A stretch of DNA of 64,000 nucleotides from JAOSJT01 sp035362335 (GTDB lineage: Bacteria; Bacteroidota; Ignavibacteria; SZUA-365): contig DAOSDL010000023.1 in NCBI GenBank assembly GCA_035362335.1, forward strand, positions 1-64,000, given 5' to 3'. Below the pieces are notes generated by a model, which worked only from the letters and a program-made list of their open reading frames with translations, had not been told where the DNA came from and ran no database searches. Made by a program: the position numbers and the translations under genes. The stretch's first letter is position 1; each line of letters opens with the position of its first letter. This document shows positions 32,803 through 40,549 of the stretch, one piece after another.

Positions 32803-33675
32803 ATGTCTTCGCCCGGCATCGCCCTGGAGCAGCTTCCGCGCACCCTCTTGCTTCCATTATGGGGTCGCGCGGAACTCACCCGCTCCGGCAACGGCATATT
32901 GCTCGATCCGCTCGCGGTGGAAATTCTCGACAGCATCGGCGAGGATTTCACCGCGTTGCGTTCCGTGCTCGACGTTTCAAAAAATTACTCATGGATAGCC
33001 CGCGCGCGTCAATTCGACGATCGCGTGCGACGCTTCGCACTCACGCATCCCGATTGCACCGTGGTGAATATCGGAGCGGGGCTCGACACCACCTTTGCCC
33101 GCGTGGACAACGGACGCATGCACTGGATCGATCTCGACCTCCCCGAAGTCATTGCGCTGCGCGAGCGCCTCATTCCCCGGCGCGAACGGGCGCGGTGCAT
33201 CGCCGCATCCATGTTCACCACCGATTGGATGGATGAGGTGCATGCGGAAAGGCAGCCCATATTGCTGCTCGCAGGCGGTGTGCTGTTCTATTTCACCGGG
33301 TTCGAGGTCCGTGCATTGTTTCACACATTGGTCGAGCGCCTGCCAAGCGGCGAATTGCTGTTCGACGCCATGACACCCGCCGGCGTGACCAAGGCCAACG
33401 GCATGCTCAGGGATGTCGGCATGGAGACGGCGGTGATGCAATGGGGATTGAGCGACGCCAGCGAGATCGACGCGTGGCATACGGGCATGACCGTACTCGA
33501 GCAGTGCGAGTTTTTTCACGGACTGCCGCTCGACCGCGTACCCTATCGCACGCGCATCATGATTATGTTCAACCGCCTGCTCCGGGTCATGACCATCGTG
33601 CGCTGCGCCTGGGGACGCGAACTCAGGGAAGAGCATGGGGCGATGGCGGAGCACGGAGCAACGGAAATGGCTTGA
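32803..33675 (+). CDS. LCM/PPM-family SAM-dependent methyltransferase
   Basis: A 290-residue O-methyltransferase of the leucine carboxyl methyltransferase fold, the group that includes TcmP-like and PPM enzymes. The SAM site is seen in VVNIGAGLDTTFARV (about residues 85-99) followed by HWIDLDLPEVIALRERLIP, and the later LLLAGGVLFYFTG. I start at 32803 (MSSPGIALEQL) with GAGAAG just upstream; the open frame begins 20 codons earlier. The substrate is unknown. It is the first of three same-strand genes ending in a TonB-dependent receptor, so a role in metabolising an imported ligand is possible but unproven. Confidence 0.88.
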   Translation: MSSPGIALEQLPRTLLLPLWGRAELTRSGNGILLDPLAVEILDSIGEDFTALRSVLDVSKNYSWIARARQFDDRVRRFALTHPDCTVVNIGAGLDTTFARVDNGRMHWIDLDLPEVIALRERLIPRRERARCIAASMFTTDWMDEVHAERQPILLLAGGVLFYFTGFEVRALFHTLVERLPSGELLFDAMTPAGVTKANGMLRDVGMETAVMQWGLSDASEIDAWHTGMTVLEQCEFFHGLPLDRVPYRTRIMIMFNRLLRVMTIVRCAWGRELREEHGAMAEHGATEMA

Positions 33676-33735
33676 TACTCGCCTCTCGGCGGGATAAGTT
33701 ACGTGCTTCGCTTCCGTCGACTCATTTCGCGGCCC

Positions 33736-34272
33736 ATGCGTTTCATCGTCACTCTTCTGCTTTCGCTGCTCTCCCTGCAAAGTCTGGGACCGTACGCATT
33801 ATTCCAGGTGCAGCAACAGCAACTGAAGCGGCAGATGAAGCGCGCGATCAAGGCCGGCGTTCCCGATGCGGAACTGCATCGCATCGCTTTCGCGGCGTCC
33901 CGGCATTTGCGCGACAGCGAACGCGTGCAGTGGATGCATGAACGGGAATTCCGTCTCGATGGCGAAATGTACGATATCGTCCGCAGCGAGCAGCGTGGCG
34001 ACAGCATCATCCACCACTGCATCCGCGATGATGAGGAAACGGCGCTGTTCGCCCGTCTGGATGCGCTCGTGCGTGAGGAGAGCGGCAACAATCCCGCCGA
34101 GCGGGGGAAAAGCGCCTCGTTGCAACGGCTGGCATCCCTGCTGTACCTCCCCACCGAAGCCTGCGACACGCATACGCCCATGCAACTCAGCTGCGCGGCG
34201 ACGCAGCCGGCACCTGCGCCGCTTCATGCCGACCTCCCCCCCTCCACTCCTCCCCCCCGATCAATCTCGTGA
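33736..34272 (+). CDS. Small membrane-anchored protein upstream of TonB receptor
   Basis: A 178-residue protein with one N-terminal hydrophobic segment (MRFIVTLLLSLLSLQSLGPYALF) acting as a signal or anchor. A charged helix (QVQQQQLKRQMKRAIKAG) is followed by the notable motif HEREFRLDGEMYDIVRSEQRGDSIIHHCIRDDEETALFARLD (about residues 70-112) and a low-complexity Pro-rich tail. The beta-hairpin-like FRLDGEMYDIV...HHCIRDDEE segment recalls small uncharacterised proteins I associate with outer membrane receptors in Bacteroidota, but I cannot name the family. The histidines and cysteine in HHC may bind metal. It precedes the first receptor gene by 184 nt. An upstream GTG start (33703) is possible. 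Confidence 0.65.
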   Translation: MRFIVTLLLSLLSLQSLGPYALFQVQQQQLKRQMKRAIKAGVPDAELHRIAFAASRHLRDSERVQWMHEREFRLDGEMYDIVRSEQRGDSIIHHCIRDDEETALFARLDALVREESGNNPAERGKSASLQRLASLLYLPTEACDTHTPMQLSCAATQPAPAPLHADLPPSTPPPRSIS

Positions 34273-34456
34273 CCACGGATACGCTCGCGCGCCTCATCAC
34301 ATCGCATGAGCGCGGTGCGAGAGCCGTGCCGAAACGAACGCCACTGCGGGACCTTCTCCGTGGTCGGCGCGTGATGGCGCGTGCGAAGCCGTTTCATTGA
34401 GAATACGGCCTCTCCCCATTCACGACATCGATCATCCAAAGAGGATATTGACAACA

Positions 34457-36862
34457 ATGAAATATTTCGCTCTCATCGCCTTGCTGGCTGTATCCACAGT
34501 CATGCAGGCACAAACTCTGGTGGTGCGGGACGAGCGCTCGGGGCGCCCTCTCGACAACGTCGCCGTGTACTCGACGCGGCCGCCATTACTGCGCTATACC
34601 GACGTCATGGGACGCCTGGAGTTTTCCGCCTACGCCGAGGCCGATTCCGTACGCCTCGATCGCGCGGGCTACATTTCCAGCACGCGTGCCGTGGCGGAGC
34701 TTCGTGCGACGAATTTCGAAGTCACGATGGCGGAGCGTCCCTTCCGCATGGAGGAAGTCGTGATCGCGGCGGTGCGCTGGCGCCTGCCCGAAAGCGACAT
34801 CCCCCATCGCATCGTGGGAATGTATCCCGTGGATGCGCAGTTACAGAATCCGCAAACCGTGGCCGACCTGCTCGGGAGCTCCGGCGAGGTGTACGTTCAG
34901 AAAAGTCAGCTCGGCGGCGGCAGCCCCATGATACGCGGGTTCGCAACGAATCGCGTGCTCATGGCAGTGGACGGTGTGCGCATGAACACCGCAATTTTCC
35001 GCAGTGGCAACGTGCAAAATGTCATCTCGCTCGATGCGTTCGCCTTGCAGGAGACTGAAGTTGTATTCGGGCCCGGCTCCGTTTCCTACGGCAGCGACGC
35101 CATCGGCGGCGTGATGAGTTTTTACACCATGACGCCGCGCTATTCCGGCAACGGCGGCGCCTTGCTGCATGGCAATGCGATACTGCGCGGCAGCAGCGCC
35201 AATGAGGAAAAAACAGGGCACGTGGACCTCAGTCTCGGACTTCAGCGCTGGGCATTTCTCAGCAGCGTGAGCTGGTCCGAGTTCGGCGATTTGCGCATGG
35301 GCAGCGACGGCCCGGACGACTATCTGCGCCCAAGCTACGCCATCCGCGTTAATGGCCGCGACAGCACGCTGCGCAACGACGATCCCGAGGTGCAGACACC
35401 CAGCGGCTACCGGCAGTGGAACTTCATGCAGAAAATCCGCTTCGCCCCCGGCGGCTCGTGGGATCTGCAATACGGCGGACACTACTCGCGCACCTCGGAC
35501 TACGCGCGCTACGACCGTCTGCTACGTACGAAGGGCTCCAACCTGCGTTCGGCGGAATGGTACTACGGTCCGCAGATCTGGAGCATGCACACACTCTCTG
35601 CCGAGCACAGCAACGGCGGCGGGTTGTATGATAAAATGAAAGCGACAGCGGCCTGGCAGTATTTTGCCGAGAGCCGTCATGATCGCGATTTCGGCAAGAG
35701 CACGAAGTACCATCGCGACGAGGAGGTGAACGCCTTCTCCGTCAACGTGGATGCGGAACGCACGCTCTCGCCGGTGCATGAACTGTTCTACGGCATCGAA
35801 TTCGTGCACAACACAGTGGGCTCCACCGGCGAGGACGAGAACATTCTCACCGGCGAACGCATACCCGGCCCCAGTCGCTATCCCGATGCGTCGACCTGGA
35901 TGTCGACCGCGGCGTATGCGCATCATCGCTGGAAGGTGGCGGAAGCATTCACGCTGCAAAGCGGTGTGCGCGCGAATTACGTGACGCTCGACGCGGAATT
36001 TTCGCCGCAATTCTACTCCTTCCCCTTCGACGAGGTGCGTCTCCGTAATCTGGCGTTCAACGGCAGCATCGGCGGCGTGTACCGTCCAGGAGCGGATTGG
36101 CAAATCGATGCGAATCTCTCAACGGGATATCGCGCACCGAATATCGACGATATCGGCAAAGTCTTCGAATCCACACCGGGACTCGTGATCGTGCCGAATC
36201 CCGATCTCAAACCGGAGTTCGCCTGGAACGCGGAAGTCGGCTTGGGCAAAACTTTCGGCGACATTCTGCGCCTCGACGTGTCGGCATTTTACACCTTGCT
36301 CGACAATGCCATGGTGCGCCGTCCGTTCAGTTTCAACGGACAGGACAGCATCATGTACAATGGCGAGCGCAGTCCCGTCGAAGCCCTGCAAAACGCCGCC
36401 CAGGCCACGGTGCGCGGTATACAGGCCGGTGTGGATCTCAACCTCGGCAAAGGACTGCGTGCATGGACACGTCTCACCGTGCAAAAAGGCGAGGAAGAAC
36501 TCGACGACGGCAGCACCGCTCCTCTGCGGCATTCGGGACCGTGGTTCGGTACGACGCATCTGCTCTGGTCGGCTGCGGGCGTTGAAATCGACTTCTACGC
36601 CGTGTACAATGGCGAAATCGCCTACAACGACCTCGCGCCCGAGGAGCAGTCGAAGTCCTACATGTACGCACTCGACGACAATGGCAATCCCTGGGTTCCA
36701 TCCTGGCTCACCTGGAATGTCAAGGCACGCTACCGCGTCAGCGATCTGTTACAGCTCACGGTGGGAGTGGAAAATCTCACCGACGAGCGATACCGTCCAT
36801 ATTCCTCCGGAATTACCGCCGCGGGACGCAACCTCATCGGTGCCGTGCACATGCGTTTCTGA
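34457..36862 (+). CDS. TonB-dependent outer membrane receptor, first of twin pair
   Basis: An 801-residue receptor: signal peptide (1-20), a carboxypeptidase-like regulatory domain (LVVRDERSGRPLDNVAVYS, about 22-90), a plug domain (EEVVIAAVRW, then VADLLGSSGEVYVQKSQLGGGSPMIRGF and VDGVRMNTAIFR...GPGSVSYGSDAIGGV) and a 22-strand-type barrel ending in FRMRF-like HMRF. The pattern matches the heme/hemoglobin-transferrin-like receptor group of Bacteroidota, which take up scarce ligands with TonB energy; the ligand is not determinable. Barrel landmarks include SGYRQWNFMQKIRF, RHDRDFGKS and TGYRAPNIDD. It is followed by a strong terminator and a close paralogue. Confidence 0.94.
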   Translation: MKYFALIALLAVSTVMQAQTLVVRDERSGRPLDNVAVYSTRPPLLRYTDVMGRLEFSAYAEADSVRLDRAGYISSTRAVAELRATNFEVTMAERPFRMEEVVIAAVRWRLPESDIPHRIVGMYPVDAQLQNPQTVADLLGSSGEVYVQKSQLGGGSPMIRGFATNRVLMAVDGVRMNTAIFRSGNVQNVISLDAFALQETEVVFGPGSVSYGSDAIGGVMSFYTMTPRYSGNGGALLHGNAILRGSSANEEKTGHVDLSLGLQRWAFLSSVSWSEFGDLRMGSDGPDDYLRPSYAIRVNGRDSTLRNDDPEVQTPSGYRQWNFMQKIRFAPGGSWDLQYGGHYSRTSDYARYDRLLRTKGSNLRSAEWYYGPQIWSMHTLSAEHSNGGGLYDKMKATAAWQYFAESRHDRDFGKSTKYHRDEEVNAFSVNVDAERTLSPVHELFYGIEFVHNTVGSTGEDENILTGERIPGPSRYPDASTWMSTAAYAHHRWKVAEAFTLQSGVRANYVTLDAEFSPQFYSFPFDEVRLRNLAFNGSIGGVYRPGADWQIDANLSTGYRAPNIDDIGKVFESTPGLVIVPNPDLKPEFAWNAEVGLGKTFGDILRLDVSAFYTLLDNAMVRRPFSFNGQDSIMYNGERSPVEALQNAAQATVRGIQAGVDLNLGKGLRAWTRLTVQKGEEELDDGSTAPLRHSGPWFGTTHLLWSAAGVEIDFYAVYNGEIAYNDLAPEEQSKSYMYALDDNGNPWVPSWLTWNVKARYRVSDLLQLTVGVENLTDERYRPYSSGITAAGRNLIGAVHMRF

Positions 36863-36892
36863 TTCGCTTCCAGTCGACACGTTCCGCAGTCA

Positions 36893-36926
36893 ACGGAGCG
36901 GCCCTGCGCCGCTCCGTCTTTTTTTT
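36893..36926 (+). terminator. Intrinsic terminator after the first receptor
   Basis: A 10-bp perfect stem ACGGAGCGGC/GCCGCTCCGT with a CCTGC loop, then C and eight T (36919-36926). It lies 31 nt after the receptor stop, separating the two receptor genes into different transcripts. The remaining 299 nt up to the second receptor contain no gene I can support. Confidence 0.95.
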
Positions 36927-37225
36927 GCTCACGCGTAACACCGCGCGTATCGATGTGTTTTACCCAAGGCGGTGTTGCGCTTTCGGTCGACGCCCCTGCC
37001 GGGCACTTGCATTTTTCGACCAATACGGATATGTTGCTCGCATACCATTCGCACGGTACATTTTTCGGCATGTTCGCCATCGCTCACGCTCTCGTTACAG
37101 GCAATCCTATCGTCGCGGCAGGACGTCCGCCGCGCAGCGAATACTGATTTCCGCACGACAACCTTCGCTCCTGAGGGCGCGGGAGCATGCATCCGAGCTT
37201 CTTCAACACATCGATCGAGTGCATC

Positions 37226-39631
37226 ATGTTTCGTTTCATGCTTGTGCTGCTGTTCGCGACCGCCGGCTTCGCACAGGCGCAAACCGTCGTTGTGCGGGAG
37301 GAACGCAGCGGTCGTCCACTGGACAATGTGAGCGTCATGTCCACCAACCCCCCGGCCCTGCAGCACACGAATGTGCATGGTCAGGTGGATATAGCGCGCT
37401 TCGGCTCCGCCGACACCCTGTATCTCTCCCGTCTCGGCTTCGAACCTGTGGCTGTGCCACGTGATTTGCTCGTCGCGCTGAAGGAGGACGTGCGCATGCG
37501 CGAGCGGCCCTTCCGTCTCGACGAAGTGGTGGTGGCTGCCACGCGTTGGCGCACCGCGCAATCGGACCTCCCGCAGCGTGTGAGCCGTATCGACGCGTTG
37601 GATGTGCAGGCGCGGCAGCCGCAAACCGTGGCGGATCTGTTGGGCAGCAGCGGTGAGGTGTTTGTGCAGAAAAGCCAGCTCGCCGGGGGCAGTCCGATGC
37701 TACGTGGCTTTGCCACCAATCGCGTACTTATCGCCGTCGATGGCATTCGCATGAACACGGCCATTTTCCGCAATGATAACGTGCAGAACATCATCGCTCT
37801 CGATGCGCTTGCACTGCAGGATGCCGAGGTGGTGTTCGGCCCCGGCTCGGTGAGTTACGGCAGCGACGCCATCGGTGGCGTGATGAGCTTTCAGACGCTC
37901 GATGCGCGCCTCTCGCACGACGAACGTCCCCTGCTGTACGGCAGTGCATTGCTTCGAGGAAGCAGCGCCGGCGAGGAAAAAACGGGGCATGTGGACATCG
38001 GCCTGGGCCTGAGAACGTGGGCCTTCGTCAGCAGTGTCACCTGGTCCGAGTTCGGCGACCTGCGCATGGGAAGCGACGGACCCGACGACTACCTGCGCCC
38101 CGACATCAGCGTGCGCGCGAACGGACGCGACAGCACGATTCGCAACACCGACCCCGAAGTGCAAACTCCCAGCGGATACAGGCAGTGGAACGTGATGCAA
38201 AAAATCCGTTTCGCGCCAACAGCACACTGGGATGTACAGTACGCCGGACATTACTCGCGCAGCTCCGACGCGCCGCGTTACGATCGCCTGCTGCGGCGTC
38301 GCGGCACCTTGCCGTATCATGCGGAATGGTATTACGGGCCGCAGATCTGGAGTTTGCACGCATTGACCTTGCGCCATCAATCGCCCACGGCCATCTGGGA
38401 CAATGCGCAAGTCACCGCGGCCTGGCAATATTTCGAAGAGAGCCGTCACGACAGGGATTTCGGGAAAAGCGCGCGCTACCATCGCTCCGAAACCGTGCGC
38501 GCGTGGACGCTCAATGCGGGTGCCGAGCTTTCCGTGGCCCAACGGCACAGCATTTCCTACGGCCTGGAATTCGTCCACAATCTCGTCGGCTCCGTCGGCG
38601 AGCAGGAAGACGCCGTCAACGGCGTGTGGCGCCCCGCGTCCACGCGCTATCCGGATGGCGCGTCGTGGACGTCGTCGGCACTGTTCCTGCACCACCGCTG
38701 GACGCTCTCGGAGCGGCTTGTGCTGCAGAGTGGTCTGCGCGGCAACTACGTGACTCTCGATGCGGAGTTCAATTCCGCGTTCTATCCTTTCCCCTTCAAG
38801 GATGTGCGCTTGCGCAATGTGGCGGTCAACGGCAGTGCGGGAGCCCTGTACCGTCCGGGTGACGACTGGCAAGTGAATGTCATTCTGTCCACCGGCTATC
38901 GCGCTCCCAATGTGGACGACATGGGCAAGGTCTTCGACTCCACGCCCGGTGCGGTGGTGGTACCCAATCCCGATCTCGCGCCGGAATATGCCTGGAATAT
39001 CGAGGCGGGCATAGGCAAGCGTTTTGGCAGCTGGCTGCGATTCGACGTCACGGCCTTTCACACCTGGCTCGACAATGCCATGGTGCTAAGGGATTTCCAG
39101 CTCAATGGTCAGGACACGGTGATGTACAGCGGTCAACCGAGCCGTGTCGAAGCACTGCAAAACGCTGCGGTGGCGTTTGTTCAGGGCGTGCAAGCCCGGG
39201 TGGAAACACATCTGGGCCATGGATTGCGCGCCTGGGCCGGCATGACCTGGCTCGATGGCGAGGGTGAAATGGACGACGGCAGTACCGCTCCCTTGCGACA
39301 CGTGGGCCCGGCCTACGGCACGGCACATTTGCTCTGGTCTGGCGCCGGCATGGAGGTCGATGCCTATGTCATGCACAACGGCGGCATGGATTACGAGGAT
39401 ATGGCCACGGCGGAGCAAAGCAAGACCTATCTCTACGCGCTGGACGCATCGGGCAAACCGTATGTGCCCTCCTTTCTCACATGGAATCTCAAGGCGAGCT
39501 ACCGTCTCAGTGATCTCGTGCAGCTCATGCTGGGTGTGGAAAATATCACCGACCTGCGCTACCGTCCCTATTCCTCCGGCATAACCGCAGCGGGTCGCAA
39601 CCTGATTGGCAGCATCCGGCTGCGGTTTTGA
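37226..39631 (+). CDS. TonB-dependent outer membrane receptor, second of twin pair
   Basis: An 801-residue receptor, exactly as long as the first and collinear with it: signal peptide (about 1-20), carboxypeptidase-like domain, plug (DEVVVAATRWRTAQSD, VADLLGSSGEVFVQKSQLAGGSPMLRGF, VDGIRMNTAIFRNDNVQN) and barrel ending SIRLRF. The plug region is strongly conserved between the two, whereas loops differ (for example GTLPYHAEWYYG versus GSNLRSAEWYYG), suggesting duplication followed by ligand divergence. The start chosen is the ATG at 37226 that begins the signal peptide (MFRFMLVLLFATAGFAQAQ). It lies behind the terminator of the first copy, so it needs its own promoter in the 36927-37225 gap. 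Confidence 0.94.
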   Translation: MFRFMLVLLFATAGFAQAQTVVVREERSGRPLDNVSVMSTNPPALQHTNVHGQVDIARFGSADTLYLSRLGFEPVAVPRDLLVALKEDVRMRERPFRLDEVVVAATRWRTAQSDLPQRVSRIDALDVQARQPQTVADLLGSSGEVFVQKSQLAGGSPMLRGFATNRVLIAVDGIRMNTAIFRNDNVQNIIALDALALQDAEVVFGPGSVSYGSDAIGGVMSFQTLDARLSHDERPLLYGSALLRGSSAGEEKTGHVDIGLGLRTWAFVSSVTWSEFGDLRMGSDGPDDYLRPDISVRANGRDSTIRNTDPEVQTPSGYRQWNVMQKIRFAPTAHWDVQYAGHYSRSSDAPRYDRLLRRRGTLPYHAEWYYGPQIWSLHALTLRHQSPTAIWDNAQVTAAWQYFEESRHDRDFGKSARYHRSETVRAWTLNAGAELSVAQRHSISYGLEFVHNLVGSVGEQEDAVNGVWRPASTRYPDGASWTSSALFLHHRWTLSERLVLQSGLRGNYVTLDAEFNSAFYPFPFKDVRLRNVAVNGSAGALYRPGDDWQVNVILSTGYRAPNVDDMGKVFDSTPGAVVVPNPDLAPEYAWNIEAGIGKRFGSWLRFDVTAFHTWLDNAMVLRDFQLNGQDTVMYSGQPSRVEALQNAAVAFVQGVQARVETHLGHGLRAWAGMTWLDGEGEMDDGSTAPLRHVGPAYGTAHLLWSGAGMEVDAYVMHNGGMDYEDMATAEQSKTYLYALDASGKPYVPSFLTWNLKASYRLSDLVQLMLGVENITDLRYRPYSSGITAAGRNLIGSIRLRF

Positions 39632-39671
39632 TGCATACGCAAGGTCACGCTGCTCCCGGGCTTCACTACAT

Positions 39672-39697
39672 GCGGGCGGTCCACAAAGGCCGCCCGC
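39672..39697. terminator. Hairpin between convergent receptor and thioredoxin-like genes
   Basis: GCGGGCGG (39672-39679) pairs with CCGCCCGC (39690-39697) in an 8-bp stem that can be extended past a bulge. It is followed by CGTTATTAC rather than a T run. Position between two convergent genes supports a terminator role. Confidence 0.55.
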
Positions 39698-39734
39698 CGT
39701 TATTACAGCATGAACTCGACAGCAATCGCGTGAC

Positions 39735-40283
39735 TCATTTCCATTTGATCGAACAGCCCATCGAAGGTTTCACCTCGAAGGTGATGTCGCGCCCGGCCAG
39801 CACATCCTCGATCGCATGGCGCAAATCCTCGCGCGTCACCTTGCTTGCGTCCTGCCAGTTGTCGTCGATGCGTCCGTTGTAGCGCAGTGTGCGGGCAGCG
39901 TCGAAGACGAACACATCCGGTGTGCAGGCGGCGTCGAAGGCGCGGGCCACGTCCTGCGTTTCATCCTGGAGGTAGGGAAAGGGGAAATCGCGCTCGCGTG
40001 CGCGCCGCACCATGTTTTCGAAGGAGTCGTCGGGATAGCGCGTGGCATCGTTGGGGTTGATCAGCACGAAGCGCACACCGCGATCGGCGAAATCATGCTG
40101 CAAGCGCATCAACCGCTCTTCGCTGGCGATGGCGTAGGGGCAATGGTTGCAGGTGAACACCACCACCAGCACGGTCGCCTCGGCAAAATCCGCCGTCGAC
40201 CAGCTACGGCCGTCCACACCGGGCAAAGAGAACGAGGGAAGCGCCGTGCCGACCGGCAGGCCGTTCGAGTAGGTCAATGCCAT
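39735..40283 (-). CDS. Thioredoxin-like (AhpC/TSA-type) protein with CNHCPY site
   Basis: A 182-residue thioredoxin-fold protein. The active site is CNHCPY (Cys-X-X-Cys, about residues 47-50) preceded by VLVVVFT, with SEERLMRLQHDFADRGVRFVLINPND and FPFPYLQDETQDVARAFDAACTPDVFVFD typical of the redoxin family often annotated as thioredoxin family or resuscitation-type proteins. No signal peptide when started at 40283 (MALTYSNGLPVG). Probably a thiol-disulfide oxidoreductase or peroxiredoxin-like protein in the cytoplasm. A longer start is possible at 40313. Confidence 0.9.
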   Translation of the reverse strand: MALTYSNGLPVGTALPSFSLPGVDGRSWSTADFAEATVLVVVFTCNHCPYAIASEERLMRLQHDFADRGVRFVLINPNDATRYPDDSFENMVRRARERDFPFPYLQDETQDVARAFDAACTPDVFVFDAARTLRYNGRIDDNWQDASKVTREDLRHAIEDVLAGRDITFEVKPSMGCSIKWK

Positions 40284-40383
40284 GAAACACCCAAATCGTG
40301 GAACATGAAGCAATGTACATCACGGCTTCGAGGCGTGGCAAGGCCCGCGAGGGGTTGGATCACGTGCACTTAATCGTTGAACC

Positions 40384-40480
40384 TTGTCCAACGCAAAGGC
40401 GCGGAGACGCCACGTCCGCATTTCGCTCCGAGTTCTCTGCGTTGGCGAAGCCCTCCGGGTACTCCGTGTGTAATTCGCAT
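40384..40480 (+). repeat. Split-block repeat, copy 2
   Basis: AACGCAAAGGCGCGGAGACG (40390-40410) and GGCGAAGCCCTCCGGGTA (40444-40461) match the minus strand of 14837-14905 with only a few changes and a similar 33-nt spacer. Intervening words are of the CGTCCGC/CTCTGCG type. It lies in the gap upstream of the NhaC gene. Confidence 0.7.
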
Positions 40481-40549
40481 TGCGACGCACCTTGCTCGAT
40501 TCCATCTCAATCGCCATCTTGCCTCCCTGTCCATCAGTGAAATACGCCC

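Noticed and set aside
36953..37147. Short 64-residue frame between the twin receptors
   Set aside because: No ribosome binding site, no homology I can recognise and no signal of a gene; it fills part of the leader region of the second receptor.
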